DNA of 5,973 bases from Bacillota bacterium (lineage in GTDB: Bacteria > Bacillota > Clostridia > Clostridiales > Clostridiaceae): NCBI GenBank assembly GCA_023435985.1, contig JAEZKY010000314.1:1-5973 (forward strand), written 5' to 3'. A model generated the notes under the pieces. That model had not been told where the DNA came from, did no database searches, and saw only the letters and a list, made by a program, of their open reading frames with translations. Shown piece after piece: positions 1 to 4,323 of the stretch (positions within the stretch are counted from its first letter, which is position 1; each line of letters starts with the position of its first letter). The translations under genes were made by a program, and so were the position numbers.

Positions 1-1
1 T

Positions 2-415
2 GCATTTACAATATTGTTGATACTTTTTGCAAAATCTGCTCAATATAAACAATTAGGTAGATTAGCACTTGCTCCAAACTTATTTAATATTAATGAACCA
101 ATATTATTTGGTGTTCCAGTTGTAATGAACCCAATAATGGGTGTACCATTTATACTTACACCGGTAATAAATGCAATATTACTTTATCTTGCAATCAAAT
201 CAGGTATACTTGCACCAATGGGTGGAACAATGCCACCTTGGACAGTACCAACTATATTCTCAGGTTTAATAATTGGTGGTCCAAGTTATGCTATAGCACA
301 ATTTGTATTCTTAATAACTTCAGGCTTGATTTACTTCCCATTCTTCAAGAAAGTAGATGCAATATCTTATGCAGATGAATTAGCTGCACAGCATGGGGAA
401 GGCGTAGAAGCTTAG
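2..415 (+). CDS. PTS sugar transporter EIIC subunit, lactose/cellobiose family (3' end only)
   Basis: This is the C-terminal 137 codons of a membrane permease of the phosphotransferase system; the 5' part lies outside the window, and the frame is open from base 2. EIIC imports a beta-glucoside, cellobiose or related sugar while EIIA/EIIB partners phosphorylate it. Visible evidence: the family signature NEPILFGVPVVMNP begins at local residue 31 (N31-E32-P33) and is followed by a hydrophobic stretch with GVPFILTPV; NEP and the downstream NP belong to the conserved substrate-site region of this family. Further hydrophobic segments lie near local residues 47-65 and 83-110, followed by a short polar tail ending EGVEA. 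The TTG at 14 is not a true start because the homologous region clearly extends upstream. The exact sugar cannot be told from this fragment. No EIIA or EIIB gene follows, so this gene appears to close its transcription unit. Confidence 0.92.
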   Translation, partial: AFTILLILFAKSAQYKQLGRLALAPNLFNINEPILFGVPVVMNPIMGVPFILTPVINAILLYLAIKSGILAPMGGTMPPWTVPTIFSGLIIGGPSYAIAQFVFLITSGLIYFPFFKKVDAISYADELAAQHGEGVEA

Positions 416-448
416 TAAATTTATTATAAGATGATTAAAAATTAAATA

Positions 449-467
449 AAGTTTGCATAGCAAACTT
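449..467 (+). other. Small perfect hairpin after the PTS gene
   Basis: AAGTTTGC (449-456) and GCAAACTT (460-467) are exact inverted complements around a 3-base loop, 33 bases after the PTS stop codon. No T-run follows directly (the next bases are AATGAAGTAG), so it is a poor intrinsic terminator by itself. It could be an RNA 3'-end stabiliser, an auxiliary terminator stem or a protein-binding palindrome. Confidence 0.45.
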
Positions 468-534
468 AATGAAGTAGCCCTTTTATTAACAATTTAAAAA
501 TATATTTAAACTAAAGATTTCAATGAATAAGATT

Positions 535-580
535 GAAGCTCGATATTTGTACTATAGTATGAATGTCGGGCTTCTTTCTT
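535..580 (+). terminator. Rho-independent-type terminator of the PTS transcription unit
   Basis: Bases 535-552 pair with 557-574 to give an 18-bp stem closed by the 4-base loop TATA. Four of the pairs are G-T (540-569, 544-565, 548-561, 549-560). The base of the stem is the GC-richer part (GAAGC with GGCTTC), and TTTCTT follows directly, then a T-rich stretch. The G-U pairs favour function in RNA transcribed on the + strand. It lies about 120 bases after the PTS stop and about 215 bases before the response-regulator start, so it insulates the two-component operon from PTS transcription. Confidence 0.8.
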
Positions 581-626
581 ACTTTAATTTTATTTGAAAA
601 TAATTTTATGCACAAGAGAAGTATTT

Positions 627-663
627 ATTTAACAATTATGTAATAAGTTTAATTTATAATTAT
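627..663 (+). promoter_or_regulatory. Putative response-regulator operator/promoter, copy 1
   Basis: The core TTAACAATTATGTAATAAG starts at 629. It contains TAACAA (630-635) and TAATAA (641-646), spaced exactly 11 bp apart start to start, which is the phasing bound by OmpR/PhoB-type dimers. A TATAAT hexamer lies at 655-660, 20 bp after TTAACA (629-634); that is too far for an ordinary sigma-A -35/-10 pair but compatible with an activator-dependent promoter. Bases 627-650 are identical to 4191-4214, and the next 13 bases differ at only three positions. Recurrence upstream of an unrelated gene argues that the element is functional. Which protein binds it is inference. Confidence 0.6.
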
Positions 664-715
664 GGAAGGAGATTCATTGAGCTTTAATGTGGCTTACTAT
701 AATTAAAATTTTATA

Positions 716-724
716 TGATATAAT
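716..724 (+). promoter_or_regulatory. Extended -10 promoter for the two-component operon
   Basis: TG at 716-717, one base, then a perfect TATAAT at 719-724 make a textbook extended -10 element, which can work without a good -35. The closest upstream hexamer, TTACTA at 694-699, sits 19 bp away and is a poor -35. The predicted transcript would start near 731 and carry a leader of about 65 bases before the ATG at 796. It may be a basal promoter alongside the putatively regulated one at 627-663. Confidence 0.5.
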
Positions 725-785
725 TGGTGTAAAGTGGATTAAATTACTGAAGTGTAATTAATTGTATTTAAGTAATAAACAGTGT

Positions 786-791
786 GGGGGG
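786..791 (+). promoter_or_regulatory. Ribosome binding site of the response regulator
   Basis: A run of six G (786-791) followed by AA is the only purine-rich SD-like stretch before the regulator. It lies four bases from the ATG at 796. It would overlap a start at the GTG at 784, which rules that codon out. All-G rather than GGAGG, with short spacing, suggests moderate translation; the next codon, TTG at 799, is a less likely alternative start. Confidence 0.55.
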
Positions 792-795
792 AACT

Positions 796-1524
796 ATGTT
801 GAAAAAGAGAATATTAGTAGTAGAAGATGAGTTTTCAATTAATGATACTTTGAAATTCGCTCTTTTGAAGGAAAACTTTGAAGTAATAGGAGCATACAAT
901 GGGAAAAGCGCTTTGAAACTTCTTGAGGAATTTAAACCTCATTTAGTTTTGTTGGATATAATGCTTCCTGACATAAATGGTTTTGAATTATGCAAGGTCA
1001 TGAACCAGAAATGTTATGTAGTTATGCTTACTGCAAGAGATGATGTGATTGATAAAATATTAGGAATGGAAATTGGAGCTGATGATTACATAACAAAGCC
1101 ATTTGAAATAAGAGAAGTTATAGCACGAATAAATGCTATTTTTAGAAGGGCACGTAAAAATGTTTTAGATAATAAAAATATAAGTGTTAAAGAAAATGTT
1201 TTGGAATGTAATGAAAATAATGATGTTAAGAATAATTTTACGAAAGATGAAATTTCTATTAATTTTGATAGAAGAACAGTGCTGAAAGATGGAAAGGAAA
1301 TCATGTTAAAGAGAAAAGAATTTGATTTATTAAGTTATTTGTATAAGAATAGAGGAATTGTTTTTACAAGGCAGCAGCTTTTAAATGAGGTTTGGGGATA
1401 TGACTATTATGGTGATACTAGAACCGTTGATGTACATATTAGGAGAGTGAGAGCAAATCTTGGAGATGATAAGGAGAATCCAGTTGTAGAAACAGTTTTT
1501 GGTGTAGGATATATGGTAAGATAA
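796..1524 (+). CDS. OmpR/PhoB-family DNA-binding response regulator
   Basis: The gene encodes a 242-residue transcription regulator activated by phosphotransfer, presumably from the kinase encoded 25 bases downstream. The receiver domain spans about residues 4-118: acidic pair E10-D11, phosphoacceptor D54 in LVLLDIMLPDINGFE, switch residue T79 (MLTARD) and invariant K101 in DYITKPF. The C-terminal winged-helix domain spans about 150-242, with the family blocks LKRKEFDLLSYL, RQQLLNEVWG, the recognition helix TVDVHIRRVRANL and the terminal wing VETVFGVGYMVR. The ATG at 796 is preferred over the in-frame GTG at 784 because the latter overlaps the only SD. The linker between domains (about 119-150) is long and Asn/Lys/Glu-rich, making the protein slightly longer than the usual 225-235 residues. 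All catalytic residues are present. The direct repeats at 627-663 suggest autoregulation. A PhoP- or WalR-like specific identity cannot be assigned from sequence alone. Confidence 0.95.
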   Translation: MLKKRILVVEDEFSINDTLKFALLKENFEVIGAYNGKSALKLLEEFKPHLVLLDIMLPDINGFELCKVMNQKCYVVMLTARDDVIDKILGMEIGADDYITKPFEIREVIARINAIFRRARKNVLDNKNISVKENVLECNENNDVKNNFTKDEISINFDRRTVLKDGKEIMLKRKEFDLLSYLYKNRGIVFTRQQLLNEVWGYDYYGDTRTVDVHIRRVRANLGDDKENPVVETVFGVGYMVR

Positions 1525-1535
1525 AACCTTAAGTT

Positions 1536-1543
1536 AGGAAGTG
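1536..1543 (+). promoter_or_regulatory. Ribosome binding site that fixes the kinase start
   Basis: AGGAAGTG differs at one base from the ideal AGGAGGTG and lies six bases before the ATG at 1550. The in-frame GTG at 1541 is part of this SD itself and so is not a plausible start. Confidence 0.7.
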
Positions 1544-1549
1544 AAAAAT

Positions 1550-2941
1550 ATGCTTAAAACACTAAAAGGAAAAATAATGATAGGAATTATTTTTTCTCTC
1601 ATTATTTTTAATTTGGGGTTAAGTATTTTCATATATAATACTTTTTATACAAATATAAAAAATAATATTAAAGATGATATGGATAGTATCAGAAAGTTTA
1701 GTATAAGCACTTTAAAATATAGTGCTATGGTTATTGAAGATGATAGCAAGGTAAAAAACAAAACTGTTTATGAAGTTAACAGTAATTACGATTGTTATGT
1801 AGGATTATATGATTTGAACAATAATCCAATAGATTATAAAGGCAATACATTATTTGAAGATAGCATTAATAATATTCTGAAGGATTCCCAAGAAAAAAGT
1901 TCAATAATAATGTTTAATATTAAAAACGGACTAATTTGTACATATGTATATCCTGTTTATCTTAATGGAAAATACGATTCGAGTTTAGTTCTACAAAAAA
2001 GCTATGATGATTACTATAATAACATTAAAAGTACTATGACCAGCATAATAGCTGCACAAATTGTTCTTTTAATGGTCATAATAGGCGCTTTAAATTATTT
2101 CATAAATAAAATAATAAGCCCTTTAAAAAAGCTTAGTAGTGAGATGAAAAAATATGGAGAAGGAAAAGAAGTCGATAGGATTTTAGTAAAAGCTAAGGAT
2201 GAAATAGGACAAGTTACTAAGTCTTTTAATGAAATGATTGAGGAAAAGAAAAAATTAGAGAATATATCAAAAAACTTTTTTAATAATGCAACTCATGAGC
2301 TTAAGACTCCAGTTACTTCGATATATGGATATGTTCAAATATTAAAAGAAGAAGATTTAAATAACATGGATGAAGAATTTAAAAAAAGAGCTGTCAATAG
2401 AATAATGCTGGAATGTGGAAAGTTAAAAGAGCTTATACAGAAGCTTCTTGAAATTTCTAGGGGCAGTGTTAGAAAAAAGGATATAAAGCAAGAGGTGAAG
2501 CTTAACATATTAATTAAAGAGATATGTGATAGATTAATTGATAGAAGCAGGCGATTAAATAAAGAGTTTATTATTAATATAGATGAAATTACTATAATAG
2601 CTGCAAAAGAAGATATTGAGCATATAATTTTAAATTTAATTGATAATGCTTTAAAATACTCTAAAGGTAAAAATATATATATTTCTCTAAATAAATTTGA
2701 AAAAAGTAAAGATAAGTTTATATTTGAAATAAAAAATAAAATTACTGCAATACCTAAAAATATTTCTGAAAATTTATTAGAGCCATTTGTCAAATATAAT
2801 GAATTTGATGGAAACTTAGAGGATAGTATTTCAAGTTCTGGATTGGGTCTGTATTTATGTAATGATCTGGCTCGAAAGAATATGCTTACTTTAAGTTATG
2901 AAATAAGAGATAATCAAATCTCTTTCTATTTATTAAGCTAG
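1550..2941 (+). CDS. Membrane sensor histidine kinase (HAMP, HisKA, HATPase)
   Basis: This 463-residue kinase is the partner of the upstream response regulator. Transmembrane helix 1 lies at about residues 8-30. An extracytoplasmic sensor region of about 130 residues (about 32-162) follows, resembling a single CACHE/PAS-like fold by layout only (NYDCYVGLYDLNNNPI). Helix 2 lies at about 164-189. A HAMP linker (about 187-240) contains SPLKKLSSEM and DEIGQVTKSFNEM. The HisKA H-box NATHELKTPVTSIYG carries the phosphorylatable H249. The N-box LNLIDNALKYSKG has N366, the F-box is EPFVKY, and the G2 box SSGLGLYL has G431/G433. The G1 box, normally DxGxG, is degenerate: NKITA precedes IPKN. The ATG at 1550 is chosen from SD spacing. 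Co-transcription with the regulator is likely from the 25-base gap. No clear terminator follows, so some read-through into the 3131 gene is possible. The signal it senses is unknown. Confidence 0.95.
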   Translation: MLKTLKGKIMIGIIFSLIIFNLGLSIFIYNTFYTNIKNNIKDDMDSIRKFSISTLKYSAMVIEDDSKVKNKTVYEVNSNYDCYVGLYDLNNNPIDYKGNTLFEDSINNILKDSQEKSSIIMFNIKNGLICTYVYPVYLNGKYDSSLVLQKSYDDYYNNIKSTMTSIIAAQIVLLMVIIGALNYFINKIISPLKKLSSEMKKYGEGKEVDRILVKAKDEIGQVTKSFNEMIEEKKKLENISKNFFNNATHELKTPVTSIYGYVQILKEEDLNNMDEEFKKRAVNRIMLECGKLKELIQKLLEISRGSVRKKDIKQEVKLNILIKEICDRLIDRSRRLNKEFIINIDEITIIAAKEDIEHIILNLIDNALKYSKGKNIYISLNKFEKSKDKFIFEIKNKITAIPKNISENLLEPFVKYNEFDGNLEDSISSSGLGLYLCNDLARKNMLTLSYEIRDNQISFYLLS

Positions 2942-2957
2942 AATTTTTATTAAGATA

Positions 2958-3036
2958 TTACAATGGTGTTACAAAATTATTAAATGAGTGATAGATGTTA
3001 AAGAGATACTACAATAACATTACAAAAATGTAAAAA
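2958..3036 (+). promoter_or_regulatory. 11-bp-phased direct-repeat array upstream of the wall-binding protein gene
   Basis: TTACAA occurs at 2958 and 2969, exactly 11 bp apart, and the weaker TTAAAT at 2980 keeps the phase. A second set follows: TTAAAG (2998), CTACAA (3009), TTACAA (3020) and TAAAAA (3031), all 11 bp apart. Strong members are the pair 2958/2969 and the pair 3009/3020; the others are weak and could be AT-rich chance. The arrangement matches operators of OmpR/PhoB-family regulators and resembles the TT(A/T/C)ACA direct repeats with about 5-bp gaps known for B. subtilis PhoP. The array ends just upstream of a promoter (3040-3067), a typical activator position. Binding by the adjacent regulator is inference. 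Confidence 0.6.
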
Positions 3037-3039
3037 GCA

Positions 3040-3067
3040 TTGAATGTATCCAGAATGAGTATATTAT
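3040..3067 (+). promoter_or_regulatory. Sigma-A-type promoter for the wall-binding protein gene
   Basis: TTGAAT (3040-3045) and TATTAT (3062-3067) are separated by 16 bp. The -10 matches five of six consensus bases and the -35 four of six. Predicted initiation is near 3074, giving a leader of about 57 bases before the ATG at 3131. The weak -35 next to the direct-repeat array fits an activator-dependent promoter. Confidence 0.5.
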
Positions 3068-3072
3068 GGATA

Positions 3073-3089
3073 TTGTACCAAACGTACAA
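3073..3089 (+). promoter_or_regulatory. Palindrome TTGTAC-N5-GTACAA near the transcript start
   Basis: TTGTAC (3073-3078) and GTACAA (3084-3089) are perfect inverted complements around CAAAC. The palindrome lies immediately downstream of the predicted -10, so it could be an operator for a second regulator, or a small 5'-end stem-loop that protects the mRNA. The stem is only six base pairs. Confidence 0.35.
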
Positions 3090-3115
3090 GTTAAATATTT
3101 ATTATTGTTTATATG

Positions 3116-3121
3116 AGGAGG
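3116..3121 (+). promoter_or_regulatory. Strong ribosome binding site fixing the start at 3131
   Basis: A perfect AGGAGG lies nine bases before the ATG at 3131. The in-frame ATG at 3113 overlaps this SD and would add six residues before the signal peptide, so it is rejected. Confidence 0.85.
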
Positions 3122-3130
3122 AATAAATTA

Positions 3131-4165
3131 ATGAAGAAAAAAGTATTAAATCAATTAATTGCAGCAGTTTTGGTTTGTGGAAGTATTTTAGCAGCAGGAA
3201 TGACACCAGTAAATGCAGAAGTAAAAACTCAAACGGGAATTATTACAGAAAATGGTAAAACATACCTTTATAATGGATTAGGTCAAAAAGAAACAGGTTG
3301 GGTTAATATTAGTGATAAATGGTACTATTTTAATGAGAATGGCGAAATGCAAAAAAATATAACTTTAAAGATAAATGACAAAAATTTTAAATTTGATGAA
3401 AATGGAATAGCACTTGATGAAAATGGAACCCAAGTTAGTGACAATGCAACTGATAAAGTAGAAGAAAATTTAAATAAATATGGAGCACATATTAAAATTA
3501 AAAATGGGATGATTTACTACTGCGATGCTTCAAATAAAGAAACAGGATGGGTTTGTGAAGTAAGTGGTAAAATGCATTATTATAATGAAAAAGGTGAAAT
3601 GCAAAAAAATACAACCGTTAAAGATCTTACTGGCAAAGAAGTAAAGCTCAATGAAAAGGGAGTACTTGTAGGTGAGCATGGATGTGATCTAATTGGTGGA
3701 GAAGAAGTTACTTACGATAGCTCTGAAGCTTATAAAGAGAGCCATAAGCAGTGGAAAAAGGTAGGTAATGATTGGTATTATTACTTTGGAGACCAAGGAA
3801 TTAAAATTGCTGACAGCTGGCAACGAGATAATGGATTATACTATTATTTTGATCATGATGGAAAAATGCAAAAAAGTACAACAGTTAAAAGTGAGAAAGG
3901 TAATGATTGTGTATTAAATGCAGATGGAGCATTAATTAATAAAAGCACACCAGACATTACATTTGATGATGATAATTATGAGTGGAAACAAGTAGATGGA
4001 AATTGGTATTATATGAATTCTGATGGGGATAAAGAGAAAGGATGGATTCAAGATAATGGTAAGTGGTATTATTGCAATAAAGATGGTGTAATGCAAAAAA
4101 ATACAACTATAATAGACCATGATATTAAATATGTCTTAGGTACAGATGGTGCTTGGATTAAATAA
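3131..4165 (+). CDS. Secreted cell-wall-binding protein made of choline-binding-type repeats
   Basis: This 344-residue exported protein has no recognisable enzymatic domain. A signal peptide is clear: MKKK, a hydrophobic core (about 9-23), and a probable signal peptidase I site after VNA (A29-E30). C16 lies in LVCG, a poor lipobox, so lipidation is unlikely. The mature part holds four units of about 60 residues (37-95, 121-180, 208-269, 285-344). Each has a GW-type element, an aromatic WYYF/YYY hairpin, the motif G-x-MQK(N/S), and a trailing beta module ending in DG/NG/KG plus hydrophobics. Such CW-binding repeats attach proteins to choline-bearing teichoic acids or other wall polymers; the ligand here is not proven. 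Units 3 and 4 keep the leading W, unit 2 lost the W of WYY, and unit 3 has SW in place of GW. The mature protein has five cysteines (131, 142, 185, 260, 315), uncommon for such a protein. Phased repeats upstream suggest control by the neighbouring two-component system. Confidence 0.92.
   Translation: MKKKVLNQLIAAVLVCGSILAAGMTPVNAEVKTQTGIITENGKTYLYNGLGQKETGWVNISDKWYYFNENGEMQKNITLKINDKNFKFDENGIALDENGTQVSDNATDKVEENLNKYGAHIKIKNGMIYYCDASNKETGWVCEVSGKMHYYNEKGEMQKNTTVKDLTGKEVKLNEKGVLVGEHGCDLIGGEEVTYDSSEAYKESHKQWKKVGNDWYYYFGDQGIKIADSWQRDNGLYYYFDHDGKMQKSTTVKSEKGNDCVLNADGALINKSTPDITFDDDNYEWKQVDGNWYYMNSDGDKEKGWIQDNGKWYYCNKDGVMQKNTTIIDHDIKYVLGTDGAWIK
3239..4162 (+). repeat. Four degenerate copies of a 60-residue wall-binding unit
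   Basis: The copies lie at 3239-3415, 3491-3670, 3752-3937 and 3983-4162, that is 59, 60, 62 and 60 codons, separated by acidic/polar linkers of 15-27 codons. The best-kept block is G-x-MQK(N/S)-x-T, encoded each time by a similar ATGCAAAAAA stretch. A fifth copy is in the next gene at 5725-5904. The copies are well diverged at the protein level, so the array is old rather than a recent expansion. Confidence 0.8.
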
Positions 4166-4190
4166 TATCTGCATTACAATTAAGTTTTTA

Positions 4191-4227
4191 ATTTAACAAT
4201 TATGTAATAAGTTTGCCTTATAATTAT
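4191..4227 (+). promoter_or_regulatory. Putative response-regulator operator/promoter, copy 2
   Basis: Bases 4191-4214 are identical to 627-650, and the next 13 bases (4215-4227) match 651-663 except for GCC in place of AAT. It contains TAACAA (4194-4199) and TAATAA (4205-4210), 11 bp apart, and TATAAT at 4219-4224. An additional TTACAA lies at 4174-4179, out of phase with these by two bases. The distance to the ATG at 4324 leaves a leader of about 90 bases if initiation follows this -10. It begins 25 bases after the stop of the preceding gene. Confidence 0.6.
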
Positions 4228-4262
4228 TTCTATTGAATTAATTTAGAAAGTAATTATAAGGC
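4215..4262 (+). other. Large inverted repeat overlapping the copy-2 -10 box
   Basis: GCCTTATAATTA (4215-4226) is the exact inverted complement of TAATTATAAGGC (4251-4262), and TTTCTA (4227-4232) pairs with TAGAAA (4244-4249), with one bulged G (4250) and an 11-base loop. If the upstream gene is transcribed through here, the RNA forms an 18-bp hairpin and may end that transcript. However, TGCTCTGATTTATTTT follows rather than an immediate T-run, so it is not a standard terminator. The left arm contains the TATAAT of the putative promoter, so the structure could also act as an operator. Confidence 0.6.
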
Positions 4263-4323
4263 TGCTCTGATTTATTTTAGATTACTATTTTATTTATATG
4301 TGTATTGTGCTGGGAGGGGAAAG

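Larger units (their letters stand above)
416..795 (+). other. 380-base intergenic region: terminator plus regulatory DNA
   Basis: I see no credible coding sequence here on either strand. The left half (416-600) is the 3' region of the PTS unit with two hairpins. The right half (600-795) is the control region of the two-component operon: a direct-repeat/promoter element at 627-663, an extended -10 promoter at 716-724 and the ribosome binding site at 786-791. The stretch 664-715 contains a weak, bulged complement between 651-663 and 699-710 that could fold across a 35-base loop, but in DNA this AT-rich it is not convincing. Confidence 0.7.

Noticed and set aside
629..660. TTAACA/TATAAT at 629-660 as an ordinary sigma-A promoter
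   Set aside because: The spacer is 20 bp, too long for a normal -35/-10 pair; I list it instead as a probable activator-dependent element.
651..710. Hairpin between 651-663 and 699-710 analogous to the one at 4215-4262
   Set aside because: The arms are pure A/T with a bulge and a 35-base loop; such matches are expected by chance in this composition.
784..798. GTG at 784 as the response regulator start
   Set aside because: It would overlap the only SD-like G-run (786-791) and add MGGT before the conserved receiver start; ATG 796 fits the family.
1086..1304. Open frame on the - strand inside the response regulator gene
   Set aside because: It lies antisense to a clearly coding, conserved domain, has no ribosome binding site of note, and its hydrophobic Leu/Ser/Phe-rich translation is what AT-rich antisense DNA gives.
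2335..2793. 152-codon open frame on the - strand inside the histidine kinase gene
   Set aside because: It is a complement of the conserved HisKA/HATPase coding region; the Ile/Leu/Ser/Phe-rich product with no motif is a shadow frame.
3113..3115. ATG at 3113 as the start of the wall-binding protein
   Set aside because: It overlaps the perfect AGGAGG at 3116-3121 that serves the ATG at 3131, and it would add residues ahead of a normal signal peptide.
2942..3130. Terminator after the histidine kinase gene
   Set aside because: I found no GC-closed stem followed by T-rich sequence in this gap; the repeats there are direct, not inverted.
3932..4120. 62-codon open frame on the - strand within the wall-binding protein gene
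   Set aside because: The Ile/Pro-rich product arises from antisense of the repeat codons; there is no supporting start signal or homology.
3239..4162. DNA-level tandem repeats suggesting recent expansion or a mobile element
   Set aside because: Similarity between units is mainly at protein level with only short identical DNA runs; no terminal inverted repeats, transposase or CRISPR-like arrays are seen in the window.
3131..4165. Assignment as an N-acetylmuramoyl-L-alanine amidase or other autolysin
   Set aside because: Proteins with such repeats are often named that way, but no catalytic domain is present; the whole mature chain is repeats and linkers.
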